Assembly: GCA_001574975.1 (NCBI GenBank)
Contig: KQ965752.1
Coordinates: 401,887 to 465,886, forward strand
Origin: Gonapodya prolifera JEL478
Taxonomy: Eukaryota; Monoblepharomycota; Monoblepharidomycetes; Monoblepharidales; Gonapodyaceae
Length of the DNA: 64,000 nt
Reading direction: 5' to 3'
The notes beneath the pieces are model-generated. The model was not told the origin of the DNA. It saw only the letters and a list, made by a program, of their open reading frames with translations, and ran no database searches. Made by a program: the position numbers and the translations under genes. This document shows, piece by piece, positions 47,609-57,989 of this stretch; position 1 is the stretch's first letter, and every line of letters begins with the position of its first letter.

Positions 47609-47633
47609 GCGGGGCGGTGCAATGGTAATGCAC

Positions 47634-47641
47634 TGACGTCA
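47634..47641. promoter_or_regulatory. CRE-like site TGACGTCA
   Basis: A perfect palindromic CRE/ATF site immediately upstream of the gene starting at 47608, matching the sites at 46587 and 45844. Confidence 0.5.
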
Positions 47642-48226
47642 CTGAAACACCCTGACTTCAAGAACACTGGACGAAATATTGCCAGAAGTCAGGATAACAT
47701 GTGTTCTTTGATGATCACAGGTGATTCTCGCAAGCATGAAATTGTTAATGGTCCCGAACCAGCATATCATGAATGGCGCACTGAGCCGGTATTAACAATT
47801 CTTCCCAGGTAGCCCTCTTATCGATTTGACAACTGGCTTGCCTGAAGTCAAATCATAAACGCGGTTTGATATGGCTGTGGTCTCCGGCCTGGTCACCACT
47901 CTCTGCACTGGTGATCGTGTCCCGAAGGCAATCACGGTCATCGGGCGATGGAATCTTTCTTTTGGTTTTCGGGAGATTTGTGGAAATTTGAGTCGCGCGA
48001 TTCCTGCATTCCATAACAGGATTGCTGCCAAGGGATCTGCCTCAGATGAAGCCGCAGCCATGAGCAAGCCATCTGGCGGGCGACCTGAGTACCAGCTCGC
48101 ATTGGGACGTGAACGGTCAGCCATCCCAGCGTGGACTCGAGGAAACGGAGCGCATGACACGACAACAGGCGCCAAAGCTTGACCTGGCTTCGCTTTCCGT
48201 TGACGAGCTGACGCTTTTGCGAAGGT
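47642..48226. other. Unassigned region, possible gene fragment
   Basis: About 585 bases. The plus strand from about 48066 to a TGA near 48257 has a coding-looking stretch (LEETERMTRQQAPKLDLAS, SLSVDELTLLRRCDPSSEEL) without a start or visible upstream exon. Other frames on both strands overlap it. It could be an extra 5' exon of the next gene in another frame, or a relic. Confidence 0.3.
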
Positions 48227-50296
48227 GTGATCCGTCCTCTGAAGAGCTTGACTTTTGAATCAGTTTCTGAATGCCATCGTAGAATCCTCACGGAATCGAA
48301 ATCACAACATCTCCATCACTTTGAGCTGCCACCGAGGTTAGCTCTTTGCGTCGCGGAAATTTCACAAGGAGCACCTGAGACCTCGAGCGACATGGCAGCA
48401 GAAGTGGCGGTCAGGGCACAGTCAATGGACATTTTACCCACAACGCGCACAGATCCCATCGGCGCGCCTGTCTCGAGCTCCTCGACAGGGCGATATATGC
48501 TCCCCAATGCGCCTTTCGCTCACCCAAAGCCTCCAAATATTCGCGACGATACAAGCCTCACCTTGAGCATGGACATTTCTCGGTCACGCTTCGCTTCAGT
48601 TGCAGTGACGGGCAGTGATTCCCCAGGCAGACCAAAGTCTAAAAACCTTCGTGGCATCTTTTCCGTCTTCAAAGCGTTCAAAAAGCCAAAGCGCCAGCCC
48701 AGTAATCGTGTCTCAAACAGTAGATCCTCGTCTATTGATGCTGCGACTGCTCCCCGCGAAGATGTTACCCATAATACACCGCACACAACAAGCCAAGAAG
48801 CGCCTCTTCAACTCACGCCGCAGCAGTGCACCACTGCCCCATTTGGCGAAGCCGACACTTCTTGTCTCGCATCACCGCAGCCTCACATGGAGCAATCTCA
48901 TCCAATTCCACAACCCTCACCTGCCCCAACCAACACCATAACCACCGCGCCCCCTGCTCCTGCTCCCAGACGCCCCTCCCGCCAGACATCACGAGGGACC
49001 CGATCTCGCACCAATACCAAGGCGAAAGACCTTCCTTGCCGTCCTTTCAAACGACGTGCCGCTATGCACACCATCGTTCCGCCTCGTTCGACGTCTATCT
49101 CGCCTCCACGGGAGGGCGAGCAGACGGGAGACGAGCGAACTGGAGTTGGAGCAGATACGCGTGGTGGGGATGAGGAGGTGGAGCTGGCGGCACTCGAGAT
49201 GTACTCCAGTCCCGGCGATGCGGCGCCAAGGGAAGAACCCAATGCCGCAGGGCTTTTGGGTGAAGCTCCGTTGGTAGGTACCATGCGATACCTTTTCATG
49301 TTCTCTTCACTCAATCTCATTCTCTTTCTTTACTAGCTCCTACCTCCTCAGTCCACGGAACCTGTAACTTCATCAACTGCACTTCTGTCGCCTGCGGAAG
49401 AGTCACTACCTTCACACCACCGAGAACCCTCCCAAACCTCGTTCTGCGGCTGCAATCGCTCAACGGCATCAATGGAGGTCGTACAAACCGGCTGGGGATG
49501 GTGGGGCGCGATGAACACCAGCCAGCCTGATCCTGAAGAAGGCGAGGACGGGTGGGAACTGGCAGAGGAACTGGATCAGGTCCCGAGTCTTGTTCTTAGA
49601 ATGCCGTCGAGGATGTCGGCGAGCCCAGAGCCTGAAGAACCCCGCACCGCCAATATGTTGTACCCGACCTCTCCCACTTCACATGATGGCCTAAGCCGGG
49701 GTCGAGCCCCGTCGCCAATGTCACCTACGCTCGACCTCCTCCTGGTTTCCGTCTCTGCACCGACGCTATCCCTTCCCTCCTCCTCCAACGCCGCACCCCT
49801 TCCCCCTCTCCCCTCGCTCGTGGTTCCCTCTGGACGGTTCAAGGACACGAAAGATTTCGGAGAGAGTTTGCGGGCGGAACGGGCGCGAAGTCGGAGTAGA
49901 CCAAGACAAAAGAGTGGAGTCGGAGAGGAGATCGGTGTGCTGGAAGATCATGTCATGGGACGAAATGGGCAGATTCGATTCGTTGTGGTGGAGATCAACG
50001 ATGTCGCCACAAGCACGGCATCTGCTGCTGCGCCAGCTCCGCGTAGGGCTCCGACTGGGAAGTGTCGTGTCGATCACTCTCCCACTCTCCCGGGCAGGAA
50101 CACATCTAACGTCGAGCCAGGCGAGAAATACGCGATGCTGAGCTCTGAACAAGCTCATCCGAGCTCAGCACAACTTGGACCCATCGGTCGAACACGACGC
50201 GTGGGGAGTCTAGTGAGGAGGTGGAGCAGCCTATCCAAGGGCCGAGGGATGGTAAAGGTGACGAGGGACAAGATGGAGCGGAGGGCAAATGGTTGA
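48227..50296 (+). CDS. Hypothetical low-complexity protein, about 668 aa, two exons
   Basis: Exons 48227-49273 and 49337-50296 join in frame across a 63-base intron. No family is recognised. The protein is Ser/Pro/Thr-rich and disordered throughout, with basic patches (GIFSVFKAFKKPKRQPSNR near residue 145 and RRVGSLVRRWSSLSKGRG near the C-terminus) that could bind membranes or nucleic acid, and acidic stretches between them. A short ordered motif, RNGQIRFVVVEINDV, stands out near residue 585. There is no signal peptide or membrane segment. The true start may be the internal ATG near 48391 (MAAEVAVRAQSMDIL), since the preceding residues show no features. Long open frames in both exons support a real gene. 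Confidence 0.6.
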
Positions 50297-50443
50297 TCAT
50301 CAACCGTGACTTCACAGGCGAAGAACTTTGTATGTATGCTCGAACTGATATTTATTTTACATGGATGGGAACTACTTATCTGCTGAAAAAATGAATGATG
50401 GGATGCGTATTTGATAACAGAGCAGGTTGAATCACGATGGGGA

Positions 50444-52536
50444 TCACTCTCGAGCTGACAACTTAACAAACAAAAGCGATGCTACCACTCCAAATCCTCC
50501 AATAATTACGAAGAAACCTTCCACGACTGACCAAGAGCCTTGAAGTCCAGAGCGGACGCCCGCGACCAGCACTGGAACGAAAACCAGGCCAACGTTCACG
50601 CACGTCGTGAAGATCCCATACCTATGATGTAAGTCAGCAAGGCATCTCTCTTATTCTCACAAAAGTTTCAACCCACCCAGTGCCGACTTGGTCTCCACTG
50701 ACGACAGGCACAAGCGGCCAAATCGTGGAAGAAAATAAAGAAAATCCTGCACCGAGTATCAACATCCCGACATATGGACTGGTCGAAGTCCACCCAAATA
50801 GCAGGTGAGCTATCGTCACCAACGCCATTGAGGTCAGTAAAAGCCATGGTCGCAGTCGGGGAGATCCGTCAAATAGGTAGCCAATAAATGGCGCGGTAAT
50901 GCCGCAGAATACGGGAGGTATTGCCATTACTACTCGCAAAACAGATGTGATCAATAACGGTTCCGATGATCAGCGGATGAACTCCCATCGTGCAATTTCA
51001 GACAACGTACCAATCCCAGCAGAATTGACGTCCCCGTGGAAGTATTTGTCCTGGAAAAAATCGGTACATACAGCGAAGAATGGGAACACGGAAGCTAAAA
51101 TCGTCTTTAGGATTTGTTCAGAAAGGAATTTGCTTCCGCTTACCATAGGACAAGACACATATTCCGCACTGGAGCCCAACATCGACAACAGCTGATCAGA
51201 CGTGTAACGAGGTAGTATAAAAATGACACGACTCACCAACAGCCAAAAGTCTGCGCCAAACTTTTCCAATGAAATCCGGCCTGAGCTTGCCTGCGAGGCT
51301 TCATTGGCGGTGTCATCAAGAAACGTTCTGACTTCTAGAAGTTGAGAGACTTCAGATGGATCTACTACATCCTCGGAGTCTTCCTCGGTAAGGTGCCGGA
51401 AGTGACGGGAATGCCTGGAGTCACCGAGAGTGGAGGGGCTTACACCCAACATAATTGGGGGATACGGCAATGGTGGTACTACCAAAAGGGAGAGTCTTGG
51501 GTTTGGAGCTGGTTTTGGCAATTCAGTTGTCGCTTTTGAGTTGGCGTGGTCTGCTGACCGAAAGCTCTGCACAAGCTTCGGAGAATGGAGGCCAGCTTTC
51601 CAGCTGGATGCAGGGAAGGTTTGGCTTAGTACTTGGATATGTTTTGCCATTTAGTAGGTTTCCTCTAGCATCGTCAATGCGACTCACTTGCCGTGTGCTC
51701 TGCCGTACCATATCCGTCCTCGCTCTCAACATCTGAAGTTTGGGGTTCCCCAATCGAATTCTCCACTTTTTTGCAAGCAGGCTTGAGTTTTTCAGTTTTT
51801 CCGCTTGGGAAACGATTTATGGCAATCGTCACCCATACCGCACAAAGCGATGTGACACAAGTCGCGACACCCAAGAGAGCAGCCCAAGGAACTCCAAAGT
51901 GCTCCGCAATTCGCGGTGAGATCACGTCGCTCACTGCTGTCGCTATTCGTATGAACGTCAAGTCGAGGCACATCGCCAGTCCAAGTCCGATTGGTTCCTG
52001 GCCGTCGAACCATTTTGTCATGAAGACCATCTGAACTGTATCGAGCGCGCCGGATCCAAGACCAGCAAGGAATCGACTTGCGTACATGAGATGAAGGGAC
52101 TTGTAGAAAACCGCGACAGCAAATAAGCAATGACCCGAGAAGACTGTAGCAGCGAAGAAGATGAGGACGGCGTTGTTGTCGAACAGCTCAACGATAAGTC
52201 CTCCGACAAGTGGAAGAATCACGTTTGGGATGGAGTAAAATGTGTCTGGAGGATGCCACCGGTTTTATCCGCAAGGCAATTCTTTCTTCAACTCGACGGT
52301 GCGTACGAACTCACAAAGCAGGTTGAGGCTATACTGCCAATCAAAGTAAGGTATCTCCAGCCAGTCGCGAAGCTTGACGTTCAGTGCCCCAGGCATGTCG
52401 TAGCTGCGCCGAAAAAGCGTTTGACCATCGAAGATCGACGATGCATCAAACATATTCACCAGTAGTAAGTTCCCAGAGTGGTCGCTGCCAGACACAGCAG
52501 CATTCCGCTTTGGCGCCAGACCGACCGCGCCCGCAT
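50444..52536 (-). CDS. Major facilitator superfamily transporter, MFSD1-like
   Basis: A multi-exon MFS carrier resembling MFSD1, a lysosomal dipeptide uniporter in animals. Exon 1 (52536-52460) gives MLLCLAATTLGTYY and splices to CYDMPGALNVKLRDWLE, the family signature after helix 1. Then YSIPNVILPLVGGLIVEL, FAATVFSGHCLFAVAVFY, ASRFLAGLGSGALDTVQMVF (motif A-like region), a long cytosolic loop, FWLLCGICVLSYASVFPFFA, FFQDKYFHGDVNSAG, MAIPPVFCGITAPFIGYLFD, LLILGAGFSLFSSTIWPLVP-like helices and a final exon ending ASLLFVKLSARE at 50444. Using acceptor CTCCAG near 51195 all joins keep frame, so the gene appears intact. It probably sits in the vacuole membrane (inference). The join across the loop near 51650 is the least certain. 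Divergent to the NME6-type gene with 65 bases between start codons. Confidence 0.83.
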
Positions 52537-52601
52537 AGCGGCTGGAGCGATTCCTGCGTGAACTGGGGGTGGCGCTGGATGTCCGCAGCAACTTCTCCTT
52601 G
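52537..52601. promoter_or_regulatory. Compact bidirectional promoter, 65 bp
   Basis: Only 65 bases separate the start codons of the divergent transporter (52536, minus) and kinase (52602, plus). No TATA box is visible. Transcripts probably start within each other's coding region or extremely close to the ATGs. Confidence 0.5.
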
Positions 52602-53515
52602 ATGACAACGATGACAGCAGCACGAACTCTAGCGTTGATTAAACCTTCCGTCGCTGCGAATCCTCATCTCGTGGATACTGTGCGCGCCCGTGTGCGAGCG
52701 GAGGGATTCGCGGTCAAGTGCGTTTCGGGGAACTCGATCAGCTACAACGTGTCCACGTTTTCTAAATGGTTGGATCGATCAAGGGCTGAGAGGGTGGTGC
52801 AATGGAACCTCGATGACGCGAGGAGGTTCTACAGGCAACATGAGTGAGTGCATACGAGCTTGATAGGTCGTTTTCAACTCAAGTTCTAACGCTTCTTTGG
52901 TTACTGACGCTCAGGGGCCGATTCTTCTACAAGCGACTTTGTGGATATATGGTAAGGATGTATGCTCTTCAAACGAAGTAACAAGATGGGCTCATCTGAC
53001 GTTGACAGGCTAGCGGACCGTTTGTTGCGATGATGTGAGTGCTTTTCCTTCGCGTATCTTGCGACAAAAGGGAGACTTTGAATCCATATATCGCTTGCAG
53101 CCTTGAAAAGGAGAACGCTATCTCTGGTATTGTTGACACCTTCCAGCGCTCATATACATCCGCGCCAGAAACCCTCTTGCATTTACACTTCAAACAACTC
53201 AGACTGGCGTAAACTCATCGGCCCCACCCGCTCAATCGCCGCGAGGTTAGAATCAGGGAGCTTGCGAGGTGATATGGCAGTCTCAGACACAAGGTATGAT
53301 GTGGACTGCCAATCTGTTCCACCATGAATGTCATAACAAATGTGTCACCCTCCAAAGGAACGCATTTCATGGCTCTGATTCTGTGAATAGTGCGAGGGAG
53401 GAAATAGGTTAGTTCGCGTGGTGGCCCCGTGTCCTTTGGCATAGTGTCAATGCCGCACTATGTATTTCTTCCGTTTTCAGAAATGTTTTTCCCCGAGGAA
53501 AGTACGGCCGGATGA
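52602..53515 (+). CDS. Nucleoside diphosphate kinase, NME6-like
   Basis: An NDP kinase of the NME6 group, which is mitochondrial in animals. Start at the ATG 52602 (MTTMTAARTLALIKPSVAAN). The spliced protein then reads WNLDDARRFYRQHE, GRFFYKRLCGYM, ASGPFVAMILEKENAIS, DWRKLIGPTRSIAARLESGS, LRGDMAVSDTR, NAFHGSDSVNSAREEIEMF and FPEESTAG to TGA at 53513-53515. The catalytic His is in NAFHGSDS and the nucleotide-site residues Lys (LALIKP) and Arg are present. Intron joins after QHE, GYM, AMI, IS, DTR and EEI all keep frame. Compared with NME1-type kinases the segment before the active site carries the NME6-type insertion (LRGDMAVSDTR). The splice within residues 30-50 (after GFAV) is not settled. 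Intact. Confidence 0.85.
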
Positions 53516-53662
53516 CAAGAATTATCAAGAGGCCAACGAAAACACATTAATTGATTGCATAGCCGAAGATTTTTCATTCACTCGGATTTTTCAAATACGA
53601 AGAGTATCGGCGACATAATTCAAAAGTACCCCTCCTGTTCACAGCCATTCGTTGACATACGG

Positions 53663-55365
53663 TTACGCCAAGACAAGGACTGCAGCAGCGACAGCGCCGA
53701 GAATTCCGGCGGCAGTTCCGGCAACCGAGCGGGCAGCGTTACCGGGCTTGGCAGTGGGGGGCGCTGCAGCTCCTGTGGGACACGACTACGATAAGATTTG
53801 GTTCTCCAACGCATGGAGTTATATTCACGTACCAGTTGAGCTGGCTCCCGCGGCGGGGGCTTTGGTAGTTCCGGAGGGAGACGCCGGGGCTAAGGTGTTG
53901 GAACCGAGCGAGGCGGCGATAGTTGGGGGAACGAGGACAGTGTCAATGACGTGGACCACACCGTTAGAGAGGACGACGCTGGTGAGGACGTTGGCGCTGC
54001 AGTTGGGGAGGGCGGAGGGGTGCGTTTAGGTTGACTTTTCCAACATGGCACCGGAAGATAAAAATGAGGCGTTGCTCCCATTGATCTTGATTGAGCCTCC
54101 GCTGTTCACGACGGTGATGCTCTCACCCTGGAGGGTCTTGTAAGATCCTGAGGAGGGCTGGTAGGCGACTGCATCGCCAATGACGTGGTAGGTAAGGACG
54201 CTCTTGAGCATCTTGGTCAAAGTGGCGGCAGGGACTGCATTGGCGACAGCAAAGAAGGCAGAGTCGGTGGGGGCGAAGCTGAGAGATGGAATGAAGTCAG
54301 GTTGTGCAGATAAAGAGGGCGAGGGGTCGGACACGAGAGAGAAAGAGAGTCCACGAAGCGAAGGACACGTACATTGTGATGGGACTAGCGGTGTTGACGA
54401 TTGTGGTGAGGTTCTGTGAGTCGAGCGCCGAGGCAAGCTGCTTGAACGAAAGGGTGGCGTCGTTCAGGGCGTTGAGGTTGGTGAGGATTGTGGAGACGTT
54501 GGAAGGAGGAAGGAGAACACCATCGACTGCACATGAAGGTATCGTAATCGTAAGAAACTGTCGATATCTCCTGTCAACGAAACAAACTCACCAACGTGAA
54601 TCACGCCGTTGCTTGCGACACTATTGGACACATTGATATGGAGGAATTTAGAGACTATCGACCCGCGGTAAGATTCAGCATCTTACGGACATGGTGTCAA
54701 TGACTTCAACAGGGATGAGACCAGAGACAGTCACATTGGGGAGGTTGGCCTCGACCTTGATGACCTGGCTCGGAACAGACGCAAGCGAGTTGTTACCGAG
54801 AAGAGTGGGGATAAAGGAGAGCTTGTTGGCCTGGAGGTACGCGGTGTCCACGAGCTTGGTCGAGATGTGGTAGAGTAGGACTTGGGCAACAAAGGGAATG
54901 GGGTTACCACCGTTGCTAAATTTGATATTAACAAAGGCCGGACGAGATTATACCGCCTATCACTCACAGAGCAACCGTAGCGGCGAAAGAGGCGTCAGTG
55001 GGACTGAAAGAGGAATCAAACATGATAAGAGGGCAGAATTGCAAACGTAGTTGGCCGGAGGGCGTTCCAACTCACGCAAAGACAGTACCGCCACCCAGAA
55101 GTCCACCGACCCGAGTGAATTCGTCCTTTCCGAGAGAGCTCTCGGTGATCAAAGACTGGAGGGTACTCAAGTTGTAGGCCTTGCCGGCAGGAAGGGCGGC
55201 GGTCACTATCCAGAGCAGAGGACAGCGAGCGAGCTGTTCGATGAGTGACATCCTTTGTCCCCCACGAGAAGCGAGGTCAAACTTACAGGTTTGCTCAATG
55301 GTTTGAGCAGAGGCAAACGCCACCAGAGGTGCGAGCGCAGTTTTCAGAACGTTGGAGATGCGCAT
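53663..55365 (-). CDS. Fasciclin (FAS1) protein, tandem copy A, splice donor lost
   Basis: First of three tandem FAS1 genes. Start 55365 with signal peptide MRISNVLKTALAPLVAFASA. Two FAS1 domains follow over several short exons: AGKAYNLSTLQSLI, TLLGNNSLASVPSQVIKVEA and VTVSGLIPVEVIDTM, then VDGVLLPPSNVSTILTNLN, FAPTDSAFFAVANAVP, VLTYHVIGDAVAYQP and SITVVNSGGSIKING. Such proteins are adhesive, GPI-linked wall or membrane proteins. In copies B and C an intron begins right after the SIKIN-type residues; here its GTAAG donor is gone (sequence GGGAGCAAC at about 54071-54080). Reading through gives a stop at 54026-54028, so the last FAS1 strand and the GPI signal would be lost; the exon encoding that tail (ending GILGAVAAAVLVLA at 53663) still exists. 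Either a truncated secreted protein or an early pseudogene. Confidence 0.8.
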
Positions 55366-55787
55366 GGTGAGTGTGCGGTGGTGTTGCTCTCTGATGCAAT
55401 TGCGTGTCCTTGAAAGCTGTTCTCTGACCCGAAACCGAACTTGGTGGAGGAGTGATTGTGTCCTAAAAACCTGTTCACTCAACGGTTGTGATTTCTGCGG
55501 TGTTGAACTGTTCTCTTCCGTTGGCTTGCTTTACGTGACGTGGCGCAAACGTTTCTTACTCATTCATTGTTCTTTCGTTGTCTGCTTCCATCACAGATGG
55601 ATGTGCCCGAAGGAATGAAGAAACCGATCAAGGGAGTAAATCAGGAGAGGATATGTAACCCGCAAGCCGAAGAGTCTTTTCTGTAAATGTACTCGAATTA
55701 AAAAATTCAATCATGCGAACTAGACAATCGCCAAATAATTTAAAAGCTACCCTTCCAGTTCACAACCCTTGCTCGAAGCATGTTTAC

Positions 55788-57393
55788 TTAGGCAAGGACA
55801 AGAACGGCAGTCGCGACAGCGCCAAGGACACCGGCCGCAGTTGCGCCAGCCGAAGGGGGGGTGAACCGACTTGGCGGCAGCAACAGTTCCTGTTGGACAA
55901 GATTACATGGCGCTGAAGTATGAGGGGGGCAATGGCCCGTCAGATTGACTTCTCCAAGAGTGGCATTGCGAGAAAAACACGCGGCGTTGCTTACCCTTTG
56001 ATCTTGATTGAGGTCGCGTTGCTCATAGCGGTGACGCTCGCATCCTGGAGGGTCTTTTACAATACGAAGAGGGCTGGTAGACGGCCTGATCGCCCATGAC
56101 GTGGTAGGTGAGAACGCTCTTCAGACCCTTAGTCAGCGTGGCGGAGGGGAAGGCGTCGGCGACAGTAGTGAAGGCAGAGTCGGTGGGGGCGAAGCTGGGA
56201 GACGGAGTTGAGTGAGGTTGTAAAGAAAACGCGAGTGTCGGGGAAGGGGATTACAGAGAGAACAATAGAACACAGGGTGAAGGAAACCTACATTCCATCC
56301 ACCGCAGACCCCCCACTCCTCAAAGTCTCCACATCCCGATCCCCACCTCCTCCACCCGCAGCCGGTGATGGGACTAGCGGTGTTGACGGTTGTGGTAAGG
56401 TTCTGTGAGTCGAGAGCCTGAGCAAGCTGCTTGAACGAAAGGGTGGGGTCGTTCAGGGCGTTGAGATTGGTGAGGATTGTGGAGACGTTGAAGGGGGGAA
56501 TGAGAACACCGTCGACTGTGCATCACAGGATAGATGATCGTTGGAAGAACATATCGATATCTGGTTTTAACGAAACAAACTCACCAAAATGAATCACACC
56601 GTTGCTTGCGACACTAATGGACACAGATTTCGAGTAATTTAAACAAAATCGACTCGGTGCAATATCTAGGATCTTACGGACATGGTGTCGATCACATTGA
56701 CAGGCCCAGCTCCAGAGACGGTCACGTTTTTGAGATTAATCTCAACCTTCACTACCTGGGACTTGACGGACGCAAGCTCGTTGTCGCCAAGAAGGGTGGG
56801 GATGAAGGAGAGCTTGTTAGCCCTGAGGTAGGCGGTGTCCACGAGCGTGGGGGCTATGTGGTATAAGAGGCGTAGAGCAGCGATGGGGAGGACATTGTTT
56901 TGGCCACCCAAGTCTGAATATTCGAGCTGAATATTCGAGATTCGATAAGTTTAACGCCCAAGCGCGCACAAGACACCCATATCAACTCACAAAGCAATCG
57001 CAGAGGTAAAAGCGGTGTCGGTGGGACTGTTGGAGGTGTCGGATATCGTGGAAGGAACAATTGCAAACTTCGTTTGTCGGGTTCCAACTTCCAACTCACG
57101 CAAAAATGGTCAGGTTAGGATTACCGCCCAAAGACCCTTTGAGCTGACCGCCGAGGTATGGCTCGGAGAAGTAAGACTGGAGGGTGCTCAAGCTGTAGGA
57201 TTTACTGGCAGCCACGTCGGGGGATGTCACTGTCCGGAGCAGTGGATAGATGAGCGTCCGAATAGTGAGTGACGCCTTTATCAAATGACTCCGGACCGAG
57301 ACCAAACTTACAGACTTGGTCCGCTGTTTGCGCAGAGGCAAGCGCCACCAAAGGTGCAAGGAGCACAACTTTCAGAACGTTGGAGAGGTGCAT
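55788..57393 (-). pseudogene. Fasciclin (FAS1) protein, tandem copy B, decayed
   Basis: Second tandem copy. Signal peptide MHLSNVLKVVLLAPLVALAS at 57393, then SYSLSTLQSYFSEPYLGG, NVLPIAALRLLYHIAP, LSFIPTLLGDNELASVKSQV, VTVSGAGPVNVIDTM, VDGVLIPPFNVSTILTNLN and FAPTDSAFTTVADAFP. After DQAVYQPSS the frame breaks at about 56051-56065, where the next residues should read like SYKTLQDASVTAMS but are out of phase. Between the two halves of domain 2 (about 56290-56370) sits a stretch of unrelated-looking sequence. The C-terminal GPI exon (about 55910-55788) is also shifted, by the seven-G run at 55855-55861. The intron donor lost in copy A is still intact here. Clearly non-functional. Confidence 0.85.
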
Positions 57394-57989
57394 GTATCGT
57401 TAGTGCGAGGCGGTGGTACTGCTGTCTGGTGCGAATGCGTGTTTTTGAAAAACTTGTCTCTTCCCTTCCTTTTATGTGACGTACATATATTAGTGCTCCT
57501 GTTGTGACGGCGGGCCCTAAAAAAAACTTGTTCTCCACCGTGGTGGTGCAGCTGCTGGCTCAGCTGGCTCATCTTTGTGCAAGATTACGCGATTGCGTGC
57601 GTGTCCTCAAAATCTTCTCTCTTCCCTTGCTTTTACATTATACTTGACGTGGGGCTCTGGTGCGAGGTGTGCCATGGACTGTGTGATTAAACTAAAAAAC
57701 TGTTCCCTTCTCCGTCCGAGCTTGCTTTTATCGGGAGTTGGTGGTTCGCGTTTTTTGTTTCTTATTCAGTGTTCTTTCATTTCCTGGTTTGATCAGAGAT
57801 GGTTTTCCCACGATGACGGGACAATCTGATGATCTATCATCGAAAGCACGTGCAAATTGAGTGCGTAGCCGAAGAAGCTTTTCTATAAATTTACTCGCAA
57901 TTCAAATTCAATCATACGAAAAAGATAATCGGCCAATCAAGAGTTCAAAAGTCAACTCTTGCTTTCTACAACCTTTCCCCGACATAAAT

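Noticed and set aside
50970-51650. Apparent frameshift in the MFSD1-like transporter near SAEYVSCPM
   Set aside because: Choosing the CTCCAG acceptor instead gives FWLLCGICVLSYASVFPFF in one frame, so the gene is intact.
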